A stretch of 54,473 nt of DNA, taken from assembly GCF_009857505.1 (NCBI RefSeq), contig NZ_WWCP01000039.1:1-54473 (forward strand). The letters run 5' to 3'. Below are positions 26,216-35,307 of the stretch, one piece after another. Position numbers and translations under genes: made by a program. Position 1 is the stretch's first letter, and each line of letters opens with the position of its first letter. The notes beneath the pieces are model-generated. The model saw only the letters and a list, made by a program, of their open reading frames with translations. It had not been told where the DNA came from and did not search any database. The stretch is from Duganella lactea. Its GTDB lineage: Bacteria; Pseudomonadota; Gammaproteobacteria; Burkholderiales; Burkholderiaceae_D.

Positions 26216-28690
26216 TCAATCCTGGCCTGGCTTGAAGCCCATGCGCTTCATCGCTGGCGCCAGGCCTTTGGCGGATTTGGCGTAGTCATCCCAAGGGGTG
26301 TTGCCGACGTCGAGCCGGGCGTGGACGTTGGCGACGGTCCACTGATCAGCGCTTCGCAGGCCGTCCAGTTCATCCCACGTGATCGGCACCGAGATGCCGA
26401 GGCCCGGCCGGGTGCGCGCCGACCAGGCGCACACGGTGGTGGCGCCGCGCCCGTTGCGCAGGTAGTCGATGAAGATCTTGCCGACGCGGTTGCGCGGCCC
26501 GCTCTTGACGACAAACCGCTCCGGTATCGTCTGCGCCATATGCGCGACGATGGCTTGCGAGAAGGCTTTCACGTCATCCCAGCCGTAGCCCGGCTTGACC
26601 GGCACCACCACGTGCAGGCCTTTACCGCCGCTGGTCTTCAGAAAGGCCGGTAGTTCAAGCTCCGTGAGGAAGGCGCGCATCAGTTGCGCCGCTTCCTTGA
26701 CCTGATCCCAGGTGACGTTCTTGCCGGGGTCAAGGTCAAAGACCATGCGGGTGGGCTTTTCGTAGGTGGTGGCGCTGGCGTTTTGCGTGTGCAGCTCGAC
26801 CACGTTCATCTGCGCGGCGGAGAGCAGTCCTTCTTCGGTCGGCACTTCCAGCATCGGTGGATGGTCCGGGTCCAGCGATGGCTTCAGCTGTTTCACGCCC
26901 GGCATGCGCGAGACCTCGGCGTGCTTCTGGAAGAACAGCTCTCCGCCCACGCCCTCCGGTGCGCGCACCAGCGAAACCGGCCGCCCTTTCAGATGCGGCA
27001 GCATCAGCGACGACACCAGCGCGTAGTAGCGTATCAGCGTGATCTTGGTGGCGCCGCTTTGTTTGTCGATCACGCGGTCTGGATTGGTGACCTTCAGCGA
27101 TTTGGGCAGTTTGCCCTCGATGGTAGTGTGCATGTCTGGTTTCTCCTTGACGTGTTGCGGCGTCTCGCGCGTGATGCCGGCCGCGCGCTTGTCCTTGCGC
27201 AGCCCCTGGAATACGGCGTGACGGATCGAGCCGGAATGCGTCCATTCACCAAAGCTGACTTCCGCCACCAGCGTGGGCTTGAGCCAATGGGCTTTCTTGT
27301 CGATGTCGCGGCTGGGGGCGAACGGGCTTTTATCGGCAACAAGCCTTTCCATTTTGCTTGTCAGGTCTTGCAGCGAAGCGGCATTGAAGCCGCTGCCGAC
27401 ATTGCCGGCGTATTGCAGCTTGCCGTCCTTGTCGTGGGTCCCCAGCAGCAGAGAGCCAAAGCCGGTGCGCGAGCCTTGCGGGTCGGTGTAGCCGCCGATG
27501 ACGAATTCCTGCCGCTGGCCGCATTTGAGTTTGATCCAGGTGCCGGCGCGGCGCGCGGTGTAGCGCGAGTCCTTGCGCTTGCCGATGATGCCCTCAAGGC
27601 CCATCTGACAGGCGGCGGCGATCATGTCCTGCGGTGGCGCGTTGAGCGCGGTGCTGAAGCGGACGTTTTCCGATGCGCGTCCGGCCATGATCTCCCGCAG
27701 CAGGACGCGGCGCTGTTCCAGCGGCAGATCGCGCAGGTCGCGGCCTTTGTGGAACGGGACGTCGAACAGGAAGTAGACGATGTCACCGGGATTGTCTTCA
27801 TCGAAGGCGTTTTGTAGCAGGCCGAAATCCGGCCGACCGTTTTCGTCGTGGACGACGATTTCGCCGTCATACCAGCCGGGCGGGAATTTGAGCTTCGCCA
27901 GTTGCTTGCGCAGCGGTTGCAGCTTGTGCGTCCAGTCGTTGCCGTTGCGGGTGATGAGGCGAATATCTGCTCCATCGATCCGTGCCAGCAAGCGGTAGCC
28001 GTCAAACTTAACCTCGAACAGCCAGTCCCCGGCCGATGCCGGCGGGGCATCGACCAGTGTGGCCAGTTGCGGCGATAGCGTTTCCGGCATCTCGGCCTTG
28101 GGTGCATCTTTCAACGCCGGCGCCGGTGATGCAGCGGTGGGCAGCGGTAGCGCCTTGACGCTGTCCGGCATTTCATCGACTACGCTGAATTCTTCCGCCG
28201 CACGCGCGTATTCGTCGTTCTCCTTGATGAGCAGCCAGGGCTCCTGCTTCTCGCCTTTTCCCTTTATGCGCACCAGCACCCAGCGGCCATGCATTTTGTG
28301 GCCGTGGATTTCGAACTTCAGATTGCCGTCCTTGAGGGCCTTGTGCGGATCGTCCAGCGGACGCCAAATACCCTTGTCCCAGATGATTACTTTGCCGGCG
28401 CCGTACTGCTTCGGTGGAATGATGCCTTCGAAGTCGTTATAGGAAATCGGATGATCTTCGACGTGCACCGCCATGCGCTTGTCGTGCGTGTCGTAGCTGG
28501 GGCCTTTGGGCACAGCCCAACTCATCATCACACCGTCCAGCTCCAGCCGGAAGTCGTAATGCAGGCGCGAGGCCCAGTGCTTCTGAATGACAAACGCCAG
28601 CGCCTCGCTGCCCACCTCGCCGCCCTCGACGGGTTCCGGCGTGATGGTGAAGTTGCGTTTGGCCTTGTAGGTCTTGAGCGAATCTTTCAT
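26216..28690 (-). CDS. ligD: LigD, multifunctional ATP-dependent DNA ligase
   Basis: This 824-residue protein has the order phosphoesterase, ligase, polymerase seen in Pseudomonas LigD. The N-terminal 3'-phosphoesterase (1 to about 175) shows RLHYDFRLE and HVEDHP. The ligase domain has its adenylated Lys at K228 (FEVKFDGYR) and the OB-fold region to about 510. The primase-like polymerase domain (about 530-820) has the metal Asp pair D652/D654 (FDLDPG) and the conserved TSGGKGLHVVVP. All three activities should be intact. It seals and processes breaks held by Ku, whose gene converges on it; the two genes do not share a promoter. Confidence 0.97.
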   Translation of the reverse strand: MKDSLKTYKAKRNFTITPEPVEGGEVGSEALAFVIQKHWASRLHYDFRLELDGVMMSWAVPKGPSYDTHDKRMAVHVEDHPISYNDFEGIIPPKQYGAGKVIIWDKGIWRPLDDPHKALKDGNLKFEIHGHKMHGRWVLVRIKGKGEKQEPWLLIKENDEYARAAEEFSVVDEMPDSVKALPLPTAASPAPALKDAPKAEMPETLSPQLATLVDAPPASAGDWLFEVKFDGYRLLARIDGADIRLITRNGNDWTHKLQPLRKQLAKLKFPPGWYDGEIVVHDENGRPDFGLLQNAFDEDNPGDIVYFLFDVPFHKGRDLRDLPLEQRRVLLREIMAGRASENVRFSTALNAPPQDMIAAACQMGLEGIIGKRKDSRYTARRAGTWIKLKCGQRQEFVIGGYTDPQGSRTGFGSLLLGTHDKDGKLQYAGNVGSGFNAASLQDLTSKMERLVADKSPFAPSRDIDKKAHWLKPTLVAEVSFGEWTHSGSIRHAVFQGLRKDKRAAGITRETPQHVKEKPDMHTTIEGKLPKSLKVTNPDRVIDKQSGATKITLIRYYALVSSLMLPHLKGRPVSLVRAPEGVGGELFFQKHAEVSRMPGVKQLKPSLDPDHPPMLEVPTEEGLLSAAQMNVVELHTQNASATTYEKPTRMVFDLDPGKNVTWDQVKEAAQLMRAFLTELELPAFLKTSGGKGLHVVVPVKPGYGWDDVKAFSQAIVAHMAQTIPERFVVKSGPRNRVGKIFIDYLRNGRGATTVCAWSARTRPGLGISVPITWDELDGLRSADQWTVANVHARLDVGNTPWDDYAKSAKGLAPAMKRMGFKPGQD

Positions 28691-28844
28691 CTCGTCAGAC
28701 TATGCCCGTCCATGCCGTAGAACCGTGCGGTGGCGAACATGTAAGCGATTGTAAAGACCGTCAACGCACGGGTTCTGGCTCGCGTTTTTTGCTCAGAGAC
28801 GCGGGAATTGTCCCGGGCCTGGAAACTGAAAAAAGGATGGAATC

Positions 28845-29141
28845 ATGAAAAAAGTAATCGCTACCCTGATCGCTGGCCTGTTCGCAACCGCTGCATTCGC
28901 GCAGACTCCAGCTCCGGCAACTGCCAAGGCCGACGCCAAAGAAGCCAAGACCGCGGCTAAAGCTGAAGCCAAAACCGCCAAGGCCGAAGCCGAAGCGAAA
29001 AAAGATGTGGCCGTAGCCAAGGCTGATGAGAAAGCCGAGAAGGCCGATGCACATGCCAAAGCCACCAAGACCAAGGCCAAGGCACACGCCAGGGCAGAGA
29101 AAGAAGCGGCGACCACCACCGCTCCAGCCACCACCAAATAA
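28845..29141 (+). CDS. Small exported Lys/Ala/Glu-rich protein
   Basis: The ATG at 28845 follows AAAGGATGG. The 98-residue product has a signal peptide (MKKVIATLIAGLFATAAFAQ). The remainder, to a short Thr/Pro tail, is built almost entirely from Ala, Lys, Glu, Asp and Thr in AKAEAKxAK-type repeats, predicted to be one long helix. Composition recalls histone H1-like tails, but the signal peptide argues for a periplasmic or surface location. A strong terminator follows directly. I know of no assigned function. Confidence 0.75.
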   Translation: MKKVIATLIAGLFATAAFAQTPAPATAKADAKEAKTAAKAEAKTAKAEAEAKKDVAVAKADEKAEKADAHAKATKTKAKAHARAEKEAATTTAPATTK

Positions 29142-29165
29142 CCTCGTCGTTCCGGAGCAAGCCGA

Positions 29166-29195
29166 AAAAAAAGCGGGCCTTTCGGCCCGCTTTTC
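29166..29195. terminator. Bidirectional rho-independent terminator
   Basis: GCGGGCC-TTTC-GGCCCGC with A-runs on the left and TTTT on the right forms a hairpin with tails suitable for both strands. It separates the Lys/Ala-rich gene from the end of the convergent RND efflux operon. Confidence 0.85.
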
Positions 29196-29210
29196 TGCGT
29201 TACTTCAGCA

Positions 29211-30731
29211 TCACTGCTGCGCGACCACCGGTGCGGTACCGGGGGCGCCGGCGCCATCCCAGCCGCCGCCCAGCGCGCGGATCAATCCAACCGTGGTCAC
29301 GGCGCGATTGCCTCGCAACTGCACCGCGCTACGCTCCACCGCCGCCAGATTGCGCTGCGCGTCCAGCAGATCCAGGTAACTGGAACGCCCCGCCGTATAA
29401 AGCTTCTGCGCCAGATCGGCCGAACGGCGCGCGGAAACCACCGCGTCGTCAATCTGCGCCGTCTGGCCGGCCAGAATGCGCAGCCCCGCCAGATTGTCTT
29501 CCACTTCCGCGAACGCCGTCAGCACACTCTGACGATACGTACCAACCGACTCCTCCAGCGCCGCCTCGCTGCGCGTGATGTTGGCCCGATTGCGCCCACC
29601 ATCGATCACCGGCAGCGACAAGGCCGCGCCCAGCAACCACGAACGGCTGCTCCACTTGAACACATCCGCCACCGTGTTACCCGAGACGCCGCCCGCATTC
29701 GCGTTCAGCACCAGCGATGGGAACATCGCCGAACGGGCCACGCCGATACGGGCGTTGGCCGCTTCCATCGCGCGCTGTGCGGCGGCAATGTCCGGACGGC
29801 GCTCCAGCAGCGTCGATGGCAGGCCGGCGGGAATCACCGGCAGCAGCGTGCTGTCCAGCAGCGGACTGTTACCCGCCGTGTAGCTGGCCGCCGGCTTGCC
29901 CAGCAGGACCGCCAGCGCATGCTCGGTGGTCACGCGCTGACGCTGCAGACCAATCGCCTCGGCCCGCGCCGTCGCCAGCTCGGTCTTGGCGCGCGACAGA
30001 TCAAATTCGCCGATGTCGCCCAGGTCGAAACGACGCTGGTTGACCTTGACGTTTTCCTCGCGGGTCTGCACCGTGCGGTTCAGCGTTTCCAGCTCGGCGT
30101 CGGTGGCGCGCAGACGGAAGTAGGTCTGCGCCACGTCGGCCTGCACGGCCAGCAGCACTGAGCGGTAATTCGCCTCGACCGAAGCGGCATCGCCACGCGC
30201 CGCCGCCACGTTCGACGAAACGCGGCCGAACAGGTCAACCTCGTAGCTCGCCGACAGACCGGCGTTGAAAACCTTGGCCGGATCAACCGGCGTGCCCGCC
30301 GGCAGGCCGGCTTCGGTCGGCGACTGGCGCACACGCTGCGCGCCGGCGTTGACGCCGACTTGCGGAATGCGGTCCGCCTCCGCCACACCGGCAATGGCGC
30401 GTGCCTGCTTGACACGCGCCGCCGCCACCGCCAGATTGGCGTTGGCGCGGGTAGCTTCGTTGATCAGCTCATTCAGCGCCGGATCATTGAACGCCAGCCA
30501 CCACTCGCCGCGCGGTTGCGCTTCGGCGGCTTGCGCCTGTTTCCAGGTACTGCCGTCGGCGGCGGTTTTCACCGCCGCCGCATCCGGCGATTGCGATTCC
30601 TTGAACGCGGTCGGCACGTCCATCGCGGGTTGCTTGAACTCCGGCGCCGCGCATGCGGTCATCAGCAAGGCCGCCAGGATGGGCGCCACGCCCTTGGCGA
30701 TCATCTGCAGTTTGTTGATCGAGGTAGCCAT
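29211..30731 (-). CDS. RND efflux outer-membrane channel lipoprotein (NodT/OprM family)
   Basis: The ATG at 30731 gives 506 residues. The signal peptide ends in the lipobox LLMTACAA, so the mature protein is lipid-anchored through its Cys. Two repeated outer-membrane-efflux domains follow, with coiled-coil segments and the family motif RRPDIAAAQRAMEAANARIG. It forms the trimeric tunnel that receives substrates from the RND pump encoded upstream. Its start codon lies just one base beyond the end of the pump gene, so the two are tightly coupled. Confidence 0.95.
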   Translation of the reverse strand: MATSINKLQMIAKGVAPILAALLMTACAAPEFKQPAMDVPTAFKESQSPDAAAVKTAADGSTWKQAQAAEAQPRGEWWLAFNDPALNELINEATRANANLAVAAARVKQARAIAGVAEADRIPQVGVNAGAQRVRQSPTEAGLPAGTPVDPAKVFNAGLSASYEVDLFGRVSSNVAAARGDAASVEANYRSVLLAVQADVAQTYFRLRATDAELETLNRTVQTREENVKVNQRRFDLGDIGEFDLSRAKTELATARAEAIGLQRQRVTTEHALAVLLGKPAASYTAGNSPLLDSTLLPVIPAGLPSTLLERRPDIAAAQRAMEAANARIGVARSAMFPSLVLNANAGGVSGNTVADVFKWSSRSWLLGAALSLPVIDGGRNRANITRSEAALEESVGTYRQSVLTAFAEVEDNLAGLRILAGQTAQIDDAVVSARRSADLAQKLYTAGRSSYLDLLDAQRNLAAVERSAVQLRGNRAVTTVGLIRALGGGWDGAGAPGTAPVVAQQ

Positions 30732-30732
30732 A

Positions 30733-33700
30733 TCAATGAGTCCCTTCCAGTTTGGCCGGCGCGGCATCGGCCACGGCGGCTGGTTTTTTCTTCTCCATGC
30801 GCACCGCCAGGGTACGCAGCAGCACGTAGAACACCGGCGTCAGGAACAGGCCGAAGAAGGTCACGCCCAGCATGCCGGCAAACACCGCCACACCCATCGC
30901 ATGACGCATTTCCGAACCGGCGCCGTGCGAGAACACCAGCGGCAGCACACCCATGATGAAGGCGATCGACGTCATCAGAATCGGACGCAGACGCAGACGG
31001 CAGGCTTCCAGCGCGGCTTCCACGATCGAGCGGCCATGGTGTTCCAGCTCCCGCGCAAACTCCACGATCAGAATCGCATTCTTCGACGCCAGTCCCACCA
31101 GCACGAACAGCGCGATCTGGGTGAAGACATTGTTGTCGCCGTGGGTCAGCTTGACGCCGATCAGCGCGCACAGGATCGACATCGGCACGATCAGGATCAC
31201 CGCCAGCGGCAGGGTCCAGCTTTCGTACTGCGCGGCCAGCACCAGGAACACCAGCAGCACGCACAGTGGGAACACGTAGATCATCGTGTTACCGGACAGG
31301 ATGTCCTGATACACCAGTTCCGTCCATTCGTAGCCAATACCCTTCGGCAGCACCTCGTTGACGATCTTGGTCATTTCAGCCTGCGCTTCGCCGGACGACA
31401 CGCCCGGCGCCGGTGCGCCGTTGATTTCGGCGGCCACGTAGGCGTTGTAGCGTTGAACGCGATCCGGGCCATAGCTGTCCTTCACACGCATCAGCGACGA
31501 CAGCGGAATCATTTCGCCCTTGTCGTTGCGGACCTTCAACTGGGCGATGTCCTCGGCGTGTGAACGGAACTGCTGGTCAGCCTGCACCCGCACCTGGTAG
31601 GTACGGCCGAACTGATTGAAGTCATTCACGTACAGCGAGCCCAGATTGATCTGCAAGGTCTGGTAGATCGTATTCAGCGGCACGCCCAGTTGCTTGGCTT
31701 TTTGGCGGTCGATGTCCGCGTACAGCTGCGGCACGTTGATCTGGTAGCTGGAGAAAACGCCGGCCAGTTTCGGGTTCTGCCAGGCCTTCATCTGCACCGC
31801 TTGCACAGCTTTGTACAGTTCATCGTAGCCACGGTTGTCGCGGTCTTCGATCATCAGCTTGAAACCGCCGGTGGTGCCCAAGCCATTGACTGGCGGTGGT
31901 GGCAGCACCATCACGAACGCGCCTTCAATCGCGCCCATGCGCTTGTTGATTTCAGCGGCAATCGCTTCCGCCGAGGTTTCCTTGGTGTTGCGCTTGTCGA
32001 ACGGCGCCAGGCCGACGAACACGATACCGGCGTTCGGCGCGTTGGTGAAACCGTTGATCGACAGGCCAGGGAACGAGATCGAGTTGTCCACGCCAGGGAT
32101 ATCCTTGGCGATGTCCGACATCTTGCGGATCACGGCGTCGGTACGATCCAGCGAGGCGGCGTCCGGCAATTGCGCGAAGCCGATCAGGTACTGCTTGTCC
32201 TGCGCCGGCACGAAGCCCGGTGGCACCACCTTGAACATGAAGGCGGCGGCCACACCCAGGATGGCGTACACGATCAGCGACGAGCCTTTGCGTTTCAACA
32301 CGCCGGTCACGCCGGTTTCATAGCTGTGCGATGCGCGGCTGAAGAAGCGGTTGAACCAGCCGAAGAAGCGGCCAAACACTTTGTCCATGCCACGGGTCAG
32401 CGCGTCTTTCGGCGCGTCGTGTGGTTTCAGCAGGGCCGCCGACAGGGCCGGGGCCAGCGTCAGCGAGCTGAATGCCGAGATCACGGTCGAAATGGCGATG
32501 GTCAGCGCGAACTGCTTGTAGAACTGCCCGGACAGACCGGAGACGAAAGCGATCGGCACGAACACGGCGCACAGCACCAGCGCGATCGCGATGATCGGAC
32601 CACTCACCTCTTTCATCGCCTGGATGGTGGCGTCGCGCGGATTCAGACCGTCGTGAATATTGCGCTCGACGTTTTCCACCACTACGATCGCATCATCGAC
32701 CACGATACCGATGGCCAGCACAAGGCCGAACAGCGACAGCGTGTTGATCGAGAAGCCAAAGGCCAGCATCACGGCGAAGGTACCGACCACCGAGACCGGA
32801 ACGGCCAGCAGCGGAATCACCGATGCGCGCCAGGTTTGCAGGAAGATGATCACCACCAGTGCCACCAGGATGATCGCCTCAAGCAGGGTGTGAATCACGG
32901 CGTTAATCGACTCCCGCACGAATTGGGTCGGGTCGTATACAACACTGTATTCGACGCCTTCCGGGAAATCTTTGGACAGGCGGGCCATGGTGGCGCGCAC
33001 GTCCGAGGACAGTTGCAGCGCGTTGGCGTTAGGCGCTTCGAAAATCGGAATCGCGACCGCCGATTTGTTGTTCAGCAGCGAGCGCAGCGCATAGGAGTTA
33101 CCGCCCATTTCCATGCGCGCCACGTCTTTCAGCAGCGTGACCGCGCCATCGGCGTTGGTCTTCAGGATGATGTTGCCGAATTCCTCTTCCGATTGCAGAC
33201 GGCCTTGCGTATTCACGGTGAGCTGGAAGTCCGCGTTCTTGGCCGGGCCCTGGCCGATCACACCGGCCGCCACCTGCACGTTCTGCTCGCGGATCGCGTC
33301 GACCACGTCGCCGGCGGTCAGGCCGCGCTGCGCCACTTTCTGCGGATCGAGCCAGATACGCATCGCGTAGTCGCCGGAACCGAACAGCTGCACCTCGCCC
33401 ATGCCGGGCAGGCGCGCCAGCTGGTCCTTGATGTTGAGCACCGCGTAATTGCGCAGATACAGGTCGTCGTAACGGCCGTTCGGCGAATTCAGGTGGACCA
33501 CCATGGTCAGGTTAGGCGACGACTTGACGGTCGTCACGCCGATCTGGCGCACCTCTTCCGGCAAGCGTGGCAGCGCGCGCTGAACGCGGTTCTGCACTTG
33601 CGTTTCGGCCTGCTCGACATTGGTGCCGATCTTGAAGGTGACGGTCAGCGCCAGCGCGCCGTCCGAGGTGTTTTGCGAGGACATGTACAACATGTTCTCG

Positions 33701-33921
33701 ACGCCGTTGATCTGCTCCTCCAGCGGCGCGGCCACGGTTTCGGCGATGATCTTCGGATTCGCGCCCGGATACTGCGCGCGTACCACCACCGACGGTGGCA
33801 CCACGTCCGGGTACTCCGAGATCGGCAGCTTGAAGATGGAAATCAAGCCGGCGACAAAAATAATGATCGACAGTACCGCCGCAAAAATCGGCTTGTCGAC
33901 GAAAAATCGAGAGATATTCAT
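30733..33921 (-). CDS. RND multidrug efflux permease (HAE1, AcrB-like)
   Basis: This 1062-residue inner-membrane proton antiporter has the standard HAE1 layout. A first helix (FFVDKPIFAAVLSIIIFVAG) is followed by a large periplasmic porter loop, a block of helices with the proton-relay pair in GIVVDDAIVVVENVER, a second periplasmic loop and a final helical block. Length is typical. Homologues pump antibiotics, solvents and dyes. It is flanked by its adaptor and outer-membrane channel in a MexA-MexB-OprM order. Confidence 0.97.
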   Translation of the reverse strand: MNISRFFVDKPIFAAVLSIIIFVAGLISIFKLPISEYPDVVPPSVVVRAQYPGANPKIIAETVAAPLEEQINGVENMLYMSSQNTSDGALALTVTFKIGTNVEQAETQVQNRVQRALPRLPEEVRQIGVTTVKSSPNLTMVVHLNSPNGRYDDLYLRNYAVLNIKDQLARLPGMGEVQLFGSGDYAMRIWLDPQKVAQRGLTAGDVVDAIREQNVQVAAGVIGQGPAKNADFQLTVNTQGRLQSEEEFGNIILKTNADGAVTLLKDVARMEMGGNSYALRSLLNNKSAVAIPIFEAPNANALQLSSDVRATMARLSKDFPEGVEYSVVYDPTQFVRESINAVIHTLLEAIILVALVVIIFLQTWRASVIPLLAVPVSVVGTFAVMLAFGFSINTLSLFGLVLAIGIVVDDAIVVVENVERNIHDGLNPRDATIQAMKEVSGPIIAIALVLCAVFVPIAFVSGLSGQFYKQFALTIAISTVISAFSSLTLAPALSAALLKPHDAPKDALTRGMDKVFGRFFGWFNRFFSRASHSYETGVTGVLKRKGSSLIVYAILGVAAAFMFKVVPPGFVPAQDKQYLIGFAQLPDAASLDRTDAVIRKMSDIAKDIPGVDNSISFPGLSINGFTNAPNAGIVFVGLAPFDKRNTKETSAEAIAAEINKRMGAIEGAFVMVLPPPPVNGLGTTGGFKLMIEDRDNRGYDELYKAVQAVQMKAWQNPKLAGVFSSYQINVPQLYADIDRQKAKQLGVPLNTIYQTLQINLGSLYVNDFNQFGRTYQVRVQADQQFRSHAEDIAQLKVRNDKGEMIPLSSLMRVKDSYGPDRVQRYNAYVAAEINGAPAPGVSSGEAQAEMTKIVNEVLPKGIGYEWTELVYQDILSGNTMIYVFPLCVLLVFLVLAAQYESWTLPLAVILIVPMSILCALIGVKLTHGDNNVFTQIALFVLVGLASKNAILIVEFARELEHHGRSIVEAALEACRLRLRPILMTSIAFIMGVLPLVFSHGAGSEMRHAMGVAVFAGMLGVTFFGLFLTPVFYVLLRTLAVRMEKKKPAAVADAAPAKLEGTH

Positions 33922-33927
33922 GGTTAA

Positions 33928-35166
33928 TTATTCCTTGCTGGTGCCGGTGTTTTTGCTGTTGGCGGCGGCGACTTTCTGATCTTTTTTGGCGGCCAGTTCG
34001 GCAGCCAGCGGATCGGCGTCCATGGCAATGATGTTCGGCGTGATCGGCGCGCCTGGCTTCACACGCTGCAGGCCGTTGACGACGATTTTCTCGCCCGGCT
34101 TCAGGCCATCGCGCACGATGCGCAGGCCGTCGACTTGCTGACCAAGCAGCACCGGACGGTATTCCGCCTTGTTGTCCTTGCCAACCACGAACACGAACTT
34201 GCGGTTCTGATCGGTGCTGACGGCGCGCTCGTTGATCAGCAACGTCTGCCTGGCGCCGGTGCTGCCTTCCAGTTGCACACGGGCGAACAGACCGGGCACC
34301 AGCGCGCCGTCGCTGTTCGGCAAGATGGCACGCATGCGCACCGAGCCGCTGCGCGGGTCGAGCTGGTTGTCGACGAATTCCAGCTTGCCCTCATGCGGGA
34401 AGCCGGTTTCGTTGGCCAGACCGATTTTCACGATGGCAGGTTTGCCTTGGTGGGCGGCGGCGCCGACGCGCAGATAGGTGTCTTCGTCGCCATCGAACGA
34501 GGCGTAGATCTTGTCCAGCGAAACCACCGAAGTCAGCACGGCGCTCTGGTCGACCAGGTTGCCCAGCGTGATTTCCGCTTTCGACACGCGGCCGTTGATC
34601 GGCGAGGTCACCTGCGTGTAGCTCAGGTTCAGTTTCGCGGTGTCGTACTGGGCCTGGGCGGCGCGGGCATCGGCGTCCAGCTGCTTGTAGCCGGAGGCCG
34701 AGGCGTCGTATTCACGCTGGGCGATGGCTTTGTCGGCCAGCAGCTTTTCGGCGCGGACCAGTTCCACCTTGGCCAGATCGGCCTTGGCGCGCGCCGAGTT
34801 GGCGGCGGCTTCGGCACGGCTGGCTTCCGCCTGGAACGGCCGTTGGTCGATCACGAACAGCACGTCGCCCTTCTTCACCTGCGAACCCGGCTTGAAGTTG
34901 ATGGCGGTGATGAAGCCGCTGACGCGCGGACGGATCTGCACCTGGTCGATGGCTTCCAGACGACCCGAGAACTCCTGCGTCTCGACCAGGGTTTTCTCGA
35001 CGACCGTTGCCGCCGACACCGGCGGACCGCCGGCGGCGGCAGGCGCCTCGGCGGCTTTGCTGTTCGCTTCACCGCAGCCGGAGAGGGAGATTGCGGCCAG
35101 GCCCGCCAGTGCCATAGCGGCGGCCAGCGGCCGGGCTACAGCAGTCATTGATTTAATGGTTTTCAT
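33928..35166 (-). CDS. RND periplasmic adaptor (membrane fusion lipoprotein)
   Basis: The ATG at 35166 gives 412 residues. The lipobox is LSGCGEA, predicting an inner-membrane lipoprotein. The barrel-sandwich segment (RPRVSGFITAINFKPGSQV), a coiled-coil hairpin rich in Ala/Glu/Lys, and the RQTLLINERAV membrane-proximal region follow. It links the pump to its outer-membrane channel. It lies 6 bases upstream of the permease gene. An upstream in-frame start at 35211 has no advantage and would precede the signal peptide. Confidence 0.95.
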   Translation of the reverse strand: MKTIKSMTAVARPLAAAMALAGLAAISLSGCGEANSKAAEAPAAAGGPPVSAATVVEKTLVETQEFSGRLEAIDQVQIRPRVSGFITAINFKPGSQVKKGDVLFVIDQRPFQAEASRAEAAANSARAKADLAKVELVRAEKLLADKAIAQREYDASASGYKQLDADARAAQAQYDTAKLNLSYTQVTSPINGRVSKAEITLGNLVDQSAVLTSVVSLDKIYASFDGDEDTYLRVGAAAHQGKPAIVKIGLANETGFPHEGKLEFVDNQLDPRSGSVRMRAILPNSDGALVPGLFARVQLEGSTGARQTLLINERAVSTDQNRKFVFVVGKDNKAEYRPVLLGQQVDGLRIVRDGLKPGEKIVVNGLQRVKPGAPITPNIIAMDADPLAAELAAKKDQKVAAANSKNTGTSKE

Positions 35167-35307
35167 CTTAATTCCTTTTTGTATGAAAATAATTAATGGA
35201 AAGGGCGGCACCGGGCGGTCTCAACGAAATCGAGAAAACACGGTACTAGCGCCCCGCCGGCAAGCCGGTGGGGACGTGACTCTTACTGCTGAAGGTTGTG
35301 GGGAATC

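Noticed and set aside
31690..33927. Plus-strand open frame of 745 codons
   Set aside because: Antisense of the RND permease gene; no signal, domain or ribosome-binding site.
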